A stretch of 64,000 bases of DNA from Microvirga antarctica (GCF_017921815.1 NZ_JAGEMM010000001.1:124001-188000), one strand, 5' to 3'. Shown: positions 35,074-45,608, counted from the first letter of the stretch. Program-made: numbers and translations. The notes: generated by a model from the letters alone, not told the origin.

Positions 35074-36264
35074 TCACAATCCTCCCTTGGCTGCGAGCGT
35101 CCCGAGAGGCACATCCATCCGATACGTGAAGCCTGCGGGGGAATAGAGGAGTTGCACTTCCCCGTTCAGTTGCTGCCCAAGCGATGACATCATGCGGGTT
35201 CCAAAGCTGCGGCGGGTCGGCTCCCGAACGGGCGGGCCGCCTGTCTCCATCCATGTGAGCTGAAGACGCTGCTGGTCGTCATCGATGGTCCAGTCAATCG
35301 CAACGCCACCGGACGCCACAGAGAGCGCGCCAAACTTTGTCGTGTTGGTGCATAGCTCGTTAAACGTCATCGCGAAGGCGATGGCGGCGCCCGATGTGAT
35401 CCGGACATCGGGACCGTTGATCGTGAAGCGTCCGCCTTCCTTGCTGTCATAGGGTTCGGTCGCGCTGCGAATGGTCTGCGCCAGACCGGCATTGGCCCAA
35501 CTGACCTGCATCAGCATGTCGTGCGCGCGCCCCAGCGCCGCCAGCCGTCCCTCGATGGCGCTCTGGGCGTGGGCCGTGCTGGTGGCGGTCCGCAGGCTCT
35601 GCGTCGCGATCGCGCTCACGGTGGCGAGCGTGTTCTTGATGCGATGATGCAATTCCCCGTGGATGAGCTTCTGCAGCTTGTCGGCGGCTTCGCGCTCCTC
35701 GGCCTCGATGCCCGCCTGCACAAGCAGCGCTTTGGCATCGATCCCGGCTTGTTCGAGGGACAGACGAAGGCTGTCGTTCTCAGCAGTCAGGGTGTCCCGG
35801 CTGACCCGATCGGGATCAAGGAGCGCTGGTGTAGCGGCTCTATCGGACGGGGGCAGCGCTACCGTTGGAATGATTTCAAGCTTGCCCGACCCGACCATCG
35901 TCTGCAGGGCCGTGATCATCTCGTTGATCTCGACCGGCTTTCCAAAGAACCGGCTTTCTGCCGGCTTGTCCGCATCCGTGACCGCCACCTGCCCGGAGAC
36001 CAGAATGATCTTGATCGTCGGCCACCGCCGATGGACCGCGTGAGCAAGCTTCAGCCCGTCCATGCTGCCGGGCATCTGAATGTCGGTGAAGAGCACCGAG
36101 ATGTCCGAGCGTGACTCAAGGATCGCAAGGGCCTGATCAGCGCTGGCGGCTTCCAGGGGCGTAAACCCCGCGTCCTCGACAATATCGACAGCCTTCATCC
36201 GCAAGATGATCTCATCCTCGACGACGAGGACGACCGGCTGCAAGCTCGTCTGTTCTGGCGGCAT
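35074..36264 (-). CDS. Cytosolic REC-HWE hybrid histidine kinase
   Basis: A 396-residue protein with the receiver first: phospho-acceptor D61 (VLFTDIQMPG), K109 in FFGKP. A coiled-coil linker (about 155-200) leads to an HWE/HisKA2 kinase core with H207 in ELHHRIKNTLATVSAIA, then FNELCTNTTKFGAL and GTRMMSSLGQQLNG. No membrane segment or sensor domain is present. HWE kinases of this class often feed the general stress or light response; no PhyR or EcfG gene is in the window, so the partner is unknown. Confidence 0.88.
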   Translation of the reverse strand: MPPEQTSLQPVVLVVEDEIILRMKAVDIVEDAGFTPLEAASADQALAILESRSDISVLFTDIQMPGSMDGLKLAHAVHRRWPTIKIILVSGQVAVTDADKPAESRFFGKPVEINEMITALQTMVGSGKLEIIPTVALPPSDRAATPALLDPDRVSRDTLTAENDSLRLSLEQAGIDAKALLVQAGIEAEEREAADKLQKLIHGELHHRIKNTLATVSAIATQSLRTATSTAHAQSAIEGRLAALGRAHDMLMQVSWANAGLAQTIRSATEPYDSKEGGRFTINGPDVRITSGAAIAFAMTFNELCTNTTKFGALSVASGGVAIDWTIDDDQQRLQLTWMETGGPPVREPTRRSFGTRMMSSLGQQLNGEVQLLYSPAGFTYRMDVPLGTLAAKGGL

Positions 36265-36609
36265 GGCGAGGTCAGGCTTTCAATGGTGTGTGATCGTGAG
36301 AAAGCGTTATGGCACAACGGATCTCTCTTCGCCGTGCTTTTCTCCAGCTCAGGTTGCATTCGGTTGGCGCGGACGAGGAACAGTTGAACGTTGCAACAGG
36401 CGGATCGGCGGTTTCCGGGGCGCGTCGACAACCTGCCGCTTGTCTCGCCACATGCGGCGGCTCTAAACCCCGTCAGGGGGCTATTGCCCGAGAGAGCCCT
36501 GACAACCGGCCCAGGCCTGTAACAAGGGTGTGGCGAGCTTGCGTTGCACAGGGGCTCTGCGTGTAAGCTGGGGTCAAAGGCATTATTTGGACCGGTCAGG
36601 AACGTCATC
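36265..36609. other. Divergent intergenic region
   Basis: A 345-base gap between two divergent genes, presumably with both promoters. Short open frames occur on the plus strand but none has family motifs. No EcfG-type GGAAC/CGTT pair with normal spacing was found. Confidence 0.35.
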
Positions 36610-37818
36610 ATGTCACACACGCCAGACGGAGGCGTCGATCGCCGGGGTTTCATGATCGCATCGATGACAGCGATCGGCGCATCGGCCGCTCTCGTCTCAA
36701 GTCCGGGTTCGGCGACCGCACAACCCTCCGCGATCTCCCCTGTGGCCCCGGCGCCAGCGGCGCCATCGGCAACCGTCTATACCGGCGACGTCATCCAGGG
36801 GAAAAAGGTCGTCAGCGCGCTGGACGTCGACGACCTTCAGGCTGGGCAGAAGCATCGCCTCTATTTTCAGGGCGTTCAGATGCCCAGCGGCCAGTATTGG
36901 TATGTCTCCGTCACGGTCGCCAAGGGAGCAAGGCCGGGCAAGCGCGTGGTCTTGGTCAGCGGCGTGCATGGTGACGAGATGAGTTCCGTGCATGCGGTTC
37001 AATCCGTGATGAACCAGCTCGATCCGGCGCAGATGTCGGGCACGGTGATGGCTGTCACGGACGTGTCCCGTCCCGCCATGGAAGGCATGCAGCGCAGGTG
37101 GCCCAATTCCGGCAGAGGCGTCGATCTGATCGACATGAACAGGGAATGGCCCGGACAGGAGAGCGCGGGGGCCTCCGCGCCCAGCCGACACGCCTTCCTT
37201 CTGTTCAACCGTTTGCTGCGGCCGAACGCCGACGCCGCGATCGACTTTCACACGGGAACGACGGGGTTCGATGTCGCTGCCTTCAACCTGGCCAGTATGG
37301 ATGTGCCGGCCGTCAGGGCGATGGTGGAACTCTATCCGGTCGGACAGATCTTCGACAACCATGTGTATCCCGGCGTCCTGCACAACGCCTTCGTTGACGT
37401 GGGCATTCCGGCCTTCACGCCGGAGATCGGTGCGGCGCGTGCGCTGAACCTCGAGATGATTCCGCTCTTCGTCGAAGGCACGCTGAACGTCCTCAAACAC
37501 TATCAGATCCTGGCTGGGCCGATGGGGCGCACGGGCAAGGATGTGGGTGTGTTTACCGGCAACAGTGCGCTCCCGATCCTTGCCACGCAGGGCGGGCTGA
37601 TCGAGCATCTGGTCAAGCTGAATGACAAGGTCAACGCAGGCCAGAGGGTGGCGATCCAGCGCAACAGCTTCGGCGAAGTGGTTGCCGAATATGCTAGCAG
37701 CGTGGCCGGAGAGGTGAGCGGCCTGCGGAGCGACGCGATGGCCGAGCCCGGCAACCCTGTGGCGTTCATCCTGTTTCACAAGGAGCCGCCCGACGGCGGT
37801 GAGAGTTACCCCGAGTAG
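36610..37818 (+). CDS. Tat-exported succinylglutamate desuccinylase/aspartoacylase-family protein
   Basis: A 402-residue M14-like zinc carboxypeptidase-fold protein. The start has a twin-arginine signal (VDRRGFMIAS), so it is probably periplasmic, unlike cytosolic AstE. Zinc ligands are H and E in SGVHGDEMSS and the later H in AIDFHTGTTG; NREWPG supplies the conserved Arg region. A C-terminal beta domain (about 320-390) resembles the biotinyl-lipoyl-like tail of this family. The substrate is unknown. ATG 36610 has AGGAAC upstream. Confidence 0.82.
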   Translation: MSHTPDGGVDRRGFMIASMTAIGASAALVSSPGSATAQPSAISPVAPAPAAPSATVYTGDVIQGKKVVSALDVDDLQAGQKHRLYFQGVQMPSGQYWYVSVTVAKGARPGKRVVLVSGVHGDEMSSVHAVQSVMNQLDPAQMSGTVMAVTDVSRPAMEGMQRRWPNSGRGVDLIDMNREWPGQESAGASAPSRHAFLLFNRLLRPNADAAIDFHTGTTGFDVAAFNLASMDVPAVRAMVELYPVGQIFDNHVYPGVLHNAFVDVGIPAFTPEIGAARALNLEMIPLFVEGTLNVLKHYQILAGPMGRTGKDVGVFTGNSALPILATQGGLIEHLVKLNDKVNAGQRVAIQRNSFGEVVAEYASSVAGEVSGLRSDAMAEPGNPVAFILFHKEPPDGGESYPE

Positions 37819-38148
37819 CTGCCATCCAGTTGTCCGCGTTTGCAGTCGCGATGTGCGGGGCGGCAATGTCCTGGCCGTGGACCATGAGGCGCTGGATTGC
37901 GAATGACACGCCCAGCCTCCAACTAGCATTTTTCACCTTGGTCTCTGACAGCTGGGATCGCGTTTGCGCCTGTTTCGACATCTGCTCCGCCCGGGTAGCC
38001 AGAGTGTGGACCCGCCCGCGCCAGTGGATGCTTGCGCCAACCTGGTGCGCGATCATCGCCTCGGCGAGTCGACTCGTTGCGGGTCTGAATCCGGGCTGCA
38101 GGCGAACGCTTTTTTGAAAACCCTTTGCACACAGGGCCCAAAAACGAA
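37819..38148. other. Region without a supported gene before tRNA-Pro
   Basis: Two overlapping open frames, plus 37830-38117 and minus 37766-38056, cross this stretch. Neither has a convincing start or family motif. The minus frame contains an Ala/Gln-rich helix (ATRAEQMSKQAQTRSQ) that could be a remnant, but I cannot support it. Confidence 0.35.
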
Positions 38149-38172
38149 AAGGCCGCCTCGGCGGCGGCCCTT
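38149..38172 (-). terminator. Terminator of tRNA-Pro
   Basis: On the minus strand GGCCGCC-type arms pair (GCCGCCGCCGAGGCGGC) and are followed by CTTTTCGTTTTT, about 30 bases after the tRNA 3' end. Confidence 0.75.
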
Positions 38173-38200
38173 CGTAAATCTCTGATGTATCGGGGTTATT

Positions 38201-38278
38201 TGGTCGGAGCGAGAGGATTTGAACCTCCGACCCCTAGTCCCCCAGACTAGTGCGCTAACCGGGCTGCGCTACGCTCCG
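38201..38278 (-). tRNA. tRNA-Pro (anticodon GGG)
   Basis: A 78-base cloverleaf with encoded CCA. The acceptor stem is CGGAGCG/CGCTCCG with discriminator A. The D-stem is GCGC/GCGC, the anticodon stem CTAGT/ACTAG with loop CTGGGGG (anticodon GGG), and the T-loop TTCAAAT. It lies downstream of the merR gene. Confidence 0.95.
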
Positions 38279-38344
38279 ACTGAGCCGCCATATAAGCTGA
38301 CGCTGAGGAGGAAGCAATCGTTCTGTCGATGAAAAAGCAGGAAC

Positions 38345-38860
38345 TTATCCGTTGACATCCGGCTCGGTCGCGCCCCGAAGGGAGCTCAGAACCCGGTCGC
38401 ATTCGAGGAGTTCGTCGAGAGCGGCATGAAGCGCCTGGAAATCGGCCGCGGTGGCGGCGCCGAGTTCCGAATCGGACAGCGCGCGAAGGGTCTCGGCGGT
38501 CAGGCCGTCGTCGTCGGGGGTGAAGGATGCAAGGGCGTCGGGCGCCTCCTTGCGGAGCGCGCTTGTCGCCTGCTCGCCGCGTCCCACCGATTGCACAAAT
38601 CGGACACCCTCCTCCTTGAGGATGCGCTGCACGCCCTTGATCGTGTAGCCCTCGCCGTAGAGAAAATGCCGGATGCCCTTGAGCAGGTCCACATCGTCGG
38701 GACGATAATAGCGCCGTCCGCCGCCGCGTTTCAGCGGCCTAATATGCGCAAACCGCGTCTCCCAGAAGCGCAGCACATGCTGGGGCAGGTTGAGGTCTTC
38801 AGCAACCTCGCTGATGGTGCGAAAGGCATCGGGGCTCTTGTCCATGGCACCATTCGCCAT
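38345..38860 (-). CDS. MerR-family regulator next to ihfA
   Basis: A 171-residue DNA-binding protein with a MerR HTH ([25 protein letters not shown], then [24 protein letters not shown]). The C-terminal part (about 90-171) has no metal-binding Cys, so it is not a metal sensor. This gene is found beside ihfA across Hyphomicrobiales, and its target is unknown. It starts seven bases after the ihfA stop, with AGGA upstream of the ATG. Confidence 0.88.
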   Translation of the reverse strand: MANGAMDKSPDAFRTISEVAEDLNLPQHVLRFWETRFAHIRPLKRGGGRRYYRPDDVDLLKGIRHFLYGEGYTIKGVQRILKEEGVRFVQSVGRGEQATSALRKEAPDALASFTPDDDGLTAETLRALSDSELGAATAADFQALHAALDELLECDRVLSSLRGATEPDVNG

Positions 38861-38867
38861 CGGGATC

Positions 38868-39179
38868 CTAGTCCTCGCCCGTGGCGACTTCGCCGTTGAT
38901 ATGCGCTTTCAGAACGTTCGATGGCTTGAACACCATCACGTGTCGCGGGTTGATCGGCACCTCGACGCCGGTCTTCGGATTGCGTCCGACCCGCTCGCCC
39001 TTGCTGCGCACGATGAACGAGCCGAACGACGACAGTTTCACCGTCTCGCCGACTGCCAGGCTGTCGCAGATCTCGGCCAGGACGCGCTCCACGAGCTCCG
39101 CCGATTCCGTTCGAGAGAGGCCGACCTTCTGGTAGACCGCCTCACTCAGGTCAGCTCGCGTTACAGTTTTGCCTGCCAT
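38868..39179 (-). CDS. ihfA: Integration host factor subunit alpha
   Basis: A 103-residue nucleoid protein of the HU/IHF family that bends DNA sharply. It begins [26 protein letters not shown] and has [27 protein letters not shown], with the intercalating-Pro motif [16 protein letters not shown]. Start taken at ATG 39179, where homology begins. IHF also assists sigma-54 promoters, which NtrC in this window controls. Confidence 0.96.
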   Translation of the reverse strand: MAGKTVTRADLSEAVYQKVGLSRTESAELVERVLAEICDSLAVGETVKLSSFGSFIVRSKGERVGRNPKTGVEVPINPRHVMVFKPSNVLKAHINGEVATGED

Positions 39180-39293
39180 CACGCCCCCCCAGCGTTCGGT
39201 TTCAAAATCAGTCCTCGAGTCTTGGTCGAAGACGCTATGCAGATGGGCCCACCGGGTCAACCGTCCAGGTGCGGACTCGACTGCCGGAATGAC

Positions 39294-40271
39294 CTACCAG
39301 CGGATGAGCGCGCTGCCCCAGGTAAATCCGCCCCCGATGGCCTCGATCATGACGAGATCGCCATCCTTGATGCGGCCGTCCTTGCGCGCGACGTCGAGCG
39401 CCAGGGGAATCGAGGCCGCCGACGTATTGCCATGCTTGTTGACGGTGATCACGACCTTTTCGGCCGCGATGCCGAGTTTGTCGGCGCTGGCGGTGATGAT
39501 CCGCCGGTTTGCCTGATGGGGCACGAACCAGTCGAGGTCGTCAGCGGTCGTGCCGGTTGCCGCGAAGGCGTCGCGAACCACGTCCGTGACCATGCCGACG
39601 GCGAATCGGAACACGTCCTTGCCTTCCATCTTCAACACGCCGGTGGTCTTCGTGGAGCCAGGGCCGCCATCGACGTAGAGCTTGTCGCGGTAGCGGCCGT
39701 CCGAGCGTAGGTGGGATGTGAGCACGCCGCGATCGGCAGCCGTCCCCTCCCCTTGCGCGGCCTCGAGCACGATCGCGCCCGCACCATCGCCGAACAGCAC
39801 GCAGGTCGTCCGGTCATTCCAGTCGAGCAGGCGCGAAAAGGTCTCGGCGCCGATGACGAGGGCGCGCTTGTGCGATCCGGAGGCGAGAAACTTGTCGGCG
39901 GTCGACACGGCGAAGACAAAACCGGCGCAGACCGCCTGCAGGTCGAAGGCGGCCCCGTGCGTGATCCCGAGCCCGCTTTGGATCTGCGTCGCCGTGGACG
40001 GGAAGGTGAAATCCGGCGTGGAGGTGGCGCAGACGATCAGGTCGATATCCTGCGCCTGCAGCCCCGCATCCGCGAGCGCTGCCTGTGCGGCCTTGATGCC
40101 GAGCATGGAGGTCGTCTCGCCCTCCGCCACGATGTGGCGCTCCTCGATCCCCGTGCGCTGCAGGATCCATTCATGCGAGGTGTCGACGATCTTCTCAAGG
40201 TCTTGGTTCGTGAGGACCCGCGTCGGCAAATATGAGCCGATGCCGCGGACGATGGAACGAATGCGTGTCAA
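39294..40271 (-). CDS. fabH: 3-oxoacyl-ACP synthase III FabH
   Basis: A 325-residue KAS III that starts fatty-acid synthesis by condensing acetyl-CoA with malonyl-ACP. The catalytic triad is C115 (QAVCAGF), H252 (PHQANRR) and N282 (HGNTSAAS). The start is TTG 40271 (then TRIRSIVRG), with GAGGAAGG upstream; the frame runs into plsX further 5', but the family length fits the TTG. It follows plsX after 13 bases. Confidence 0.95.
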   Translation of the reverse strand: MTRIRSIVRGIGSYLPTRVLTNQDLEKIVDTSHEWILQRTGIEERHIVAEGETTSMLGIKAAQAALADAGLQAQDIDLIVCATSTPDFTFPSTATQIQSGLGITHGAAFDLQAVCAGFVFAVSTADKFLASGSHKRALVIGAETFSRLLDWNDRTTCVLFGDGAGAIVLEAAQGEGTAADRGVLTSHLRSDGRYRDKLYVDGGPGSTKTTGVLKMEGKDVFRFAVGMVTDVVRDAFAATGTTADDLDWFVPHQANRRIITASADKLGIAAEKVVITVNKHGNTSAASIPLALDVARKDGRIKDGDLVMIEAIGGGFTWGSALIRW

Positions 40272-40284
40272 AATGGAGCCTTCC

Positions 40285-41319
40285 TCAGGCCTGCTGGGCG
40301 ATCGGATCATGCTCGAGCATGACGCGGATCGTTTTCATCAGTTCGAAATGGGCCATGTCGTAGGCGACGTCGATGGCGCTGGCAAAGCCCAGGGCATCCG
40401 TGCCGCCGTGGCTTTTGACCACGACGCCCTCGAGTCCGAGGAATACGCCGCCATTCACCTTGCGCGGGTCCATCTTGTCCTTCAGGGCGTCGAAAGCCTG
40501 CTTTGCGAACAGATAGCCGATCTTGGCCATGATGGTCCGGCTCATGGCGGAGCGCAAATACTCGCCGATCTGCTTGGCGGTCCCTTCGGCGGTCTTCAAC
40601 GCAATGTTGCCGGAAAAGCCCTCGGTCACCACCACGTCCACGGTCCCCTTGCCCAAGTCGTCGCCTTCGACAAAGCCGTGATAATTGAGATTGGGCAAGT
40701 TCGCCTCGCGCAGGATGCGCGCCGCTTCCTTGACGGCCTCGATCCCCTTGATCTCCTCGGTGCCGACATTCAGCAGACCGACGGTCGGACGCTCGAGATC
40801 GAACACGATCCGCGCCATCGCCGCGCCCATGATCGCCATGTCGACCAGGTGGCCCGCATCGGCCCCGATGGTCGCTCCCACATCGAGAACGATGCTCTCG
40901 CCCCGCAGCGTCGGCCACATGGCGGCAATCGCCGGGCGCTCGATATGCGCCATCGTTTTCAGGCAGACCTTGGCGGTGGCCATGAGCGCACCGGTATTGC
41001 CCGCCGATACCGCAGCGTCAGCCTTGCCGTCCTTCACCGCCTGTACGGCCCGCCACATGGACGACTTGCCACGCCCCATCCGGATCGCCTGGCTGGGCTT
41101 GGCGTCCATGGCGATCGCCAGATCCGTGTGGAGAATCTCCGTAACGGCCTTGAGCTTGGGATGCTGCGCGAGAAGCGGCGCGATGAGGGCTTCGTCGCCG
41201 ACCATGAGGAAACGGATGCCCGGATGGCGCTCCAGGGCCAAAACCGCGCCTGGCACGACGACGGACGGACCGTGGTCCCCGCCCATCGCATCAAGCGAAA
41301 TACAAACTGGTTTTGGCAT
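40285..41319 (-). CDS. plsX: Phosphate acyltransferase PlsX
   Basis: A 344-residue peripheral membrane enzyme that converts acyl-ACP to acyl-phosphate for phospholipid synthesis. It begins [19 protein letters not shown] and carries [49 protein letters not shown] and [15 protein letters not shown]. The plsX-fabH order is conserved in bacteria. The 265-base gap to the DUF177 gene holds no rpmF, in line with other alphaproteobacteria. Confidence 0.96.
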   Translation of the reverse strand: MPKPVCISLDAMGGDHGPSVVVPGAVLALERHPGIRFLMVGDEALIAPLLAQHPKLKAVTEILHTDLAIAMDAKPSQAIRMGRGKSSMWRAVQAVKDGKADAAVSAGNTGALMATAKVCLKTMAHIERPAIAAMWPTLRGESIVLDVGATIGADAGHLVDMAIMGAAMARIVFDLERPTVGLLNVGTEEIKGIEAVKEAARILREANLPNLNYHGFVEGDDLGKGTVDVVVTEGFSGNIALKTAEGTAKQIGEYLRSAMSRTIMAKIGYLFAKQAFDALKDKMDPRKVNGGVFLGLEGVVVKSHGGTDALGFASAIDVAYDMAHFELMKTIRVMLEHDPIAQQA

Positions 41320-41584
41320 GTAGCGGCGGTGCTTTCTGAATTTCCCGGGCGTGCGGGCGGAAAATAGCGGTTTGCGGGGTCACCGCAACCGAATTTTCGG
41401 ACGGCGACGAAACGCCCTGACCACAGCTGAAATGTGTCAACAAGAACAGGTCTGGCTGGGGTAAACGAGAGGTTTTGCGCTGACCCTGAGGAAACGCGCG
41501 CTCGAATGCTCTCATTTCGTCATCGACAGGAGGCGGCGCGCAGCGGATCGGAGATCCCGTTCCGCCCCCTTTATCGGTCGTGCC

Positions 41585-42115
41585 CTACCCGCCCTTGAGC
41601 TTTCCCAATGCGGAGAAAGGCGACATCTCGGCATCGGCCGGGTCCTTGAAATCGAAGTCGACGCCAGGCTTGCGGGGATAGGGGTCGAGGCCGAGGGCCA
41701 GGAATTCGGCCGCGACAGCGCCCAGGTCGATCTTGCCGTTCACAATTTCATCGGGCGGCTCATATTCGTGCATTTCGGTGGGAGGCTCTGCGGGCATCCC
41801 GCTGGGCTTGGCGAAATCCACCTCGACGGCCTCGTCGACGGACGAGTCGAAGGGCTCGAGGCTGGCGACGCAGGTCTGCGTGATGCTGGCCTTCACGACG
41901 CCCACCACATGCACGCCCTTCGCGGTGCTCGTCAGCGTGAAGTCTGCCGCAAGCGCGTGGATGCCCTCAAGACCGAAATCCTTTGCCAGAGCGCGGCACT
42001 CGTCGGCGGTCGCGTGGACGTGGACGTGCTTGCCGCCCGGGGGAACACTCCCGACATCGATCAGGCGCGAGAGCGGACCGACAGCGTCGGGGGTCATGGT
42101 TCGCGTACCTGTCAT
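41585..42115 (-). CDS. DUF177 (YceD-like) protein
   Basis: A 176-residue protein of the DUF177 family, linked in other bacteria to rRNA metabolism. Motifs are ITQTCVASLEPFDSSVDEAVEVDF and, near the end, KIDLGAVAAEFLALGLDPYPRKPGVDF. ATG 42115 has GGGAGG six bases upstream. It follows the UQCC-like gene after 10 bases and precedes plsX. Confidence 0.88.
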   Translation of the reverse strand: MTGTRTMTPDAVGPLSRLIDVGSVPPGGKHVHVHATADECRALAKDFGLEGIHALAADFTLTSTAKGVHVVGVVKASITQTCVASLEPFDSSVDEAVEVDFAKPSGMPAEPPTEMHEYEPPDEIVNGKIDLGAVAAEFLALGLDPYPRKPGVDFDFKDPADAEMSPFSALGKLKGG

Positions 42116-42125
42116 AAGTGCCTCC

Positions 42126-42659
42126 CTATCGGCCAAAAGATTCGGGCTCAGGAAAAACGTGGCCTTGCGCGAGCAAAGCTGCAAGGTCTGAACGCCGCAG
42201 GTCACGATCTGCCGCAAGGACATAGCGGGCGAGCGCATGGGCGGGTTGGTCCGTGCCGATGGCATTGCGTCCCAGGGCTACGGCGAGAGTCGGCTCGTCC
42301 ACCGCGTCGAGGGGCCCGTCATAGGCGTGAGCGCGACCATAGAAGGCGGCGGCCAGCGTCTTCATGCGCTTGGGCACCACGGTGTCCCCTGTCCCCATCT
42401 CCCGTAAGGACGCGTCGAGATCCTGGAAGAACGCATCGGTGAGATCTTTTGCGACATCGTCAGCAGGCGGCGGGAGATGGCGCAGGGCGCGCAGCACAAG
42501 GATCGTGTGCAGGGAGACGGATTCGAAGCGTCCCTCTAGGGTGTCGGGGATACCAAGCGACTCGTAGAGCCCCGGGGCCCGCGACGCAGTGGCAATGCGC
42601 TGGTAGAGCGTCGCGATGGCAGCGCGCCGCGGATCCTTGCGAAACAGACTGAAGATCAC
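42126..42659 (-). CDS. Ubiquinol-cytochrome c chaperone (UQCC1/CBP3-like)
   Basis: A 177-residue alpha-helical protein of the ubiquinol-cytochrome c chaperone family, whose mitochondrial relatives assist cytochrome b in complex III. Motifs are ATLYQRIATASRAPGLYESLGIPDTLEGRFE, then SLHTILVLRAL and KRMKTLAAAFYGRAHAYDGPL. The start is GTG 42659 with AGGAAGG eight bases upstream. Divergent from bamE, with 103 bases between. Confidence 0.88.
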   Translation of the reverse strand: MIFSLFRKDPRRAAIATLYQRIATASRAPGLYESLGIPDTLEGRFESVSLHTILVLRALRHLPPPADDVAKDLTDAFFQDLDASLREMGTGDTVVPKRMKTLAAAFYGRAHAYDGPLDAVDEPTLAVALGRNAIGTDQPAHALARYVLAADRDLRRSDLAALLAQGHVFPEPESFGR

Positions 42660-42762
42660 GGGGCTTTGCCTTCCTGCCTTGTCAAAATTACATCGTCGGG
42701 GTACGCCATCCCCATCCGAAGGCGCAAGCTTATCCGCGCCGCAGACTTGGAAGAACCATACG

Positions 42763-43218
42763 ATGCGTCGATATAGATCACTTTTCGCACGCTTGGCCGC
42801 AGCGACTTTCCTGGCGTCGACTTTGGCGGGCTGCATGGGCGGCGAGACATTCCAGCGCGGTTACATCGTGGACGAGCGCGCCGTTGCCCAGATCAAGAAG
42901 GGCATGACAGGCGAACAGGTCCTGACGACGCTCGGCACTCCGTCGACGGTCTCCACCGTGGGCAACAAGAGCTGGTATTACATCAGCCAGACGTCGAGCC
43001 GGCGCTTCCAGTTCATGCCGGAATCCGTTGTCGATCAGCGGGTTACGGCCGTTTATTTTGACAATGCACTAAGGGTCGAGCGCGTGGCGCTCTACGGCAT
43101 CCAGGACGGAAAGGTGTTCGACTTCATCACCCGCACCACTCCGTCGGGCGGACAGGAGACGAGCTTCCTCACCCAGCTGTTCCGCGGAACGGGCGCCTTC
43201 AATCCCTTCGGCGCTTAG
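42763..43218 (+). CDS. bamE: Outer-membrane assembly lipoprotein BamE
   Basis: A 151-residue lipoprotein of the BAM complex that inserts beta-barrel proteins. The signal peptide ends in lipobox LAGC (C24). The SmpA/OmlA domain follows: IVDERAVAQIKKGMTGEQVLTTLGTPSTVSTVGNKSWYYIS, then VTAVYFDNALRVERVALYG. ATG 42763 starts the signal peptide. An inner divergent promoter region is shared with the UQCC-like gene. Confidence 0.93.
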   Translation: MRRYRSLFARLAAATFLASTLAGCMGGETFQRGYIVDERAVAQIKKGMTGEQVLTTLGTPSTVSTVGNKSWYYISQTSSRRFQFMPESVVDQRVTAVYFDNALRVERVALYGIQDGKVFDFITRTTPSGGQETSFLTQLFRGTGAFNPFGA

Positions 43219-43239
43219 GCGGTCTATCAACAGGTATTC

Positions 43240-43270
43240 ATGGCCGGGCGCAGTCCCGGCCATTTTTTTG
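43240..43270 (+). terminator. Terminator of bamE
   Basis: ATGGCCGGG-CGCAGT-CCCGGCCAT followed by a run of seven T, 21 bases after the bamE stop. Confidence 0.9.
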
Positions 43271-43286
43271 AACGCGTCGCCAAAGA

Positions 43287-43317
43287 AAAGCCCCGCGGTT
43301 CGCGCCGCGGGGCTTTT
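43287..43317 (-). terminator. Terminator of hppA (bidirectional)
   Basis: AAAAGCCCCGCGG pairs with CCGCGGGGCTTTT, giving U-runs on both strands. It lies 19 bases after the hppA stop. Confidence 0.85.
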
Positions 43318-43335
43318 GTGTTCGAGCAGGAGCGC

Positions 43336-45459
43336 TCAGGAATGGGCGAGGATCGCCAGCAGCAGCAAGGCGATGATGTTGGTGATCTTGATCGCCGGAT
43401 TGACGGCGGGGCCCGCCGTATCCTTGTAGGGATCGCCGACGGTGTCGCCGGTGACGGAGGCCTTGTGGGCCTCCGAGCCCTTGTGATGGACCACTCCGGC
43501 GCTATCGGTGAAACCGTCCTCGAACGACTTCTTGGCGTTGTCCCAGGCGCCGCCTCCGGACGTCATGGAAATCGCCACGAAGAGACCGGTGACGATGACG
43601 CCGAGAAGCATCGCGCCCAGCGCCGAGAAGGCCTGCGACTTGCCGGCGACCGAAAGGACCACGAAATAGGTCACGATGGGCGCCAGGACCGGCAGGAGCG
43701 AGGGTACGATCATCTCCTTGATGGCGGCCTTGGTGAGCATGTCGACCGCGCGCCCGTAATCCGGACGCTCGGTGCCCGCCATGATGCCGGGCTTCTCGCG
43801 GAACTGGCGCCGAACCTCCTCGACCACCGCGCCCGCTGCCCGACCCACCGCTGTCATGGCGATGCCGCTGAACAGGAACGGGATCAGCCCGCCAAACAGA
43901 AGCCCGACGACCACGTAGGGGTTGGTCAGCGAGAAATCGGGTTTGACGCCCTGGAAGTAGGGAAACTGCGCCGCGTTCTGGGTGAAGTAGTTAAGGTCCG
44001 ACGTGTAGGCGGCAAACAGCACCAGGGCGCCAAGCCCTGCCGATCCGATGGCGTAACCCTTGGTGACGGCCTTGGTGGTGTTGCCAACGGCGTCGAGGGC
44101 GTCCGTGGACTTGCGGACCTCCTTCGGCAGGCCCGCCATCTCGGCGATGCCACCCGCATTGTCGGTGACAGGACCGAAGGCGTCGAGGGCGACGATAAGC
44201 CCGGCAATCGCCAGCATGGCCGTGACCGCGATGGCGATGCCGAAGAGGCCCGCCAGCGTGAACGAACCGATGATGCCCGCAATGATCACGATCGCCGGCA
44301 AGGCGGTCGATTCCAGCGAGACCGCCAGACCCTGGATCACGTTGGTGCCGTGTCCGGTCACTGAGGCCTGGGCGATCGAGCGCACGGGGCGGTAGCCGGT
44401 GCCGGTGTAGTATTCGGTGATGACGACGATGAAGGCCGTGACCCCGAGGCCGATCACCGCGCACCAGAACAGGTTCATGCCGGTAAAGGCTGCCCCCGCG
44501 ACCGGGCCGAAACCGATCATCGCGTAGGTGACGAGGGCGATGGCCCCCACCGACAGGATGCCGGTGGCGATCAGGCCCTTGTAGAGCGCGCCCATGATCG
44601 ACTCGTTCTGGCCGAGTTTCACGAAGAAGGTGCCGATGATCGAGGTGACGATACAGGCAGCCCCGATCCCCAGCGGGTAGAGCAGCATGGTATCGAGGTT
44701 GGGCTGGCCCGCGAAGAAGATCGCCGCCAGAACCATCGTGGCGACAATGCTCACCGCATAGGTCTCGAAGAGATCGGCCGCCATGCCGGCGCAATCGCCG
44801 ACATTGTCGCCTACGTTGTCGGCGATGGTGGCCGGGTTGCGCGGGTCATCCTCGGGAATGCCTGCTTCCACCTTGCCGACGAGATCGCCGCCCACATCCG
44901 CACCCTTGGTGAAGATGCCGCCGCCGAGCCGCGCGAAGATCGAGATCAGCGATGCGCCGAAGCCGAGCGCCACGAGACTGTCGATGACCACGCGGCTGGA
45001 GCCCGCAAAGCCCTCGATCCGCGTCAGGTAGCCGAAATAGAGGGCGACGCCGAGGAGCGCGAGGCCGGCCACCAGCATGCCGGTGACTGCCCCCGACTTG
45101 AAGGCGACATCGAGACCGCCGCTCAGGGACTGGGTCGCCGCCTGGGCCGTCCGGACGTTGGCGCGCACCGACACGTTCATGCCGATGAAGCCCGCGGCTC
45201 CCGACAGGATGGCACCGATGGCGAAGCCGATGGCGACGCGGATGCCGAGGAGATAGGCCAGGATCGCAAAGAGAACCACGCCCACGATGGCGATGGTGGT
45301 GTATTGCCGCCGGAGATAGGCCTTCGCACCTTCGGCGATCGCGGCTGCGATCTCCTGCATGCGTTGGGAGCCTGCATCGCGCTTCATCACATCGTTGATG
45401 GCCCAGAGGCCATAGACGATGGACAGGAGCCCGCCCAGGATAATGAGGGTCAGTGCCAT
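43336..45459 (-). CDS. hppA: Proton-pumping membrane pyrophosphatase HppA
   Basis: A 707-residue polytopic pump that couples PPi hydrolysis to ion export, with about 16 membrane segments. Substrate motifs include [43 protein letters not shown] and the second acidic region [10 protein letters not shown] and [18 protein letters not shown]. The K in [10 protein letters not shown] marks the potassium-independent class, so protons are the expected ion. AAGGA is seven bases before the ATG. Confidence 0.96.
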   Translation of the reverse strand: MALTLIILGGLLSIVYGLWAINDVMKRDAGSQRMQEIAAAIAEGAKAYLRRQYTTIAIVGVVLFAILAYLLGIRVAIGFAIGAILSGAAGFIGMNVSVRANVRTAQAATQSLSGGLDVAFKSGAVTGMLVAGLALLGVALYFGYLTRIEGFAGSSRVVIDSLVALGFGASLISIFARLGGGIFTKGADVGGDLVGKVEAGIPEDDPRNPATIADNVGDNVGDCAGMAADLFETYAVSIVATMVLAAIFFAGQPNLDTMLLYPLGIGAACIVTSIIGTFFVKLGQNESIMGALYKGLIATGILSVGAIALVTYAMIGFGPVAGAAFTGMNLFWCAVIGLGVTAFIVVITEYYTGTGYRPVRSIAQASVTGHGTNVIQGLAVSLESTALPAIVIIAGIIGSFTLAGLFGIAIAVTAMLAIAGLIVALDAFGPVTDNAGGIAEMAGLPKEVRKSTDALDAVGNTTKAVTKGYAIGSAGLGALVLFAAYTSDLNYFTQNAAQFPYFQGVKPDFSLTNPYVVVGLLFGGLIPFLFSGIAMTAVGRAAGAVVEEVRRQFREKPGIMAGTERPDYGRAVDMLTKAAIKEMIVPSLLPVLAPIVTYFVVLSVAGKSQAFSALGAMLLGVIVTGLFVAISMTSGGGAWDNAKKSFEDGFTDSAGVVHHKGSEAHKASVTGDTVGDPYKDTAGPAVNPAIKITNIIALLLLAILAHS

Positions 45460-45608
45460 GGTGCCGTCCTTGTTATGGGAAGGCAGAATCTCGGCCTCGC
45501 AGCCTCATATTCGGCCACGAGTCGCTCTTGCCCCCAGCGAAGTGCGACAACGCTGCCAAAATTCTATGCAAGCCGCAACGCGACTTCCGCATGAGTCACA
45601 GCAAGACT

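Noticed and set aside
37766-38117. Overlapping frames on both strands before tRNA-Pro
   Set aside because: Neither has a convincing start or homology; a helical Gln/Ala stretch on the minus strand is too weak to call a phasin-like remnant.
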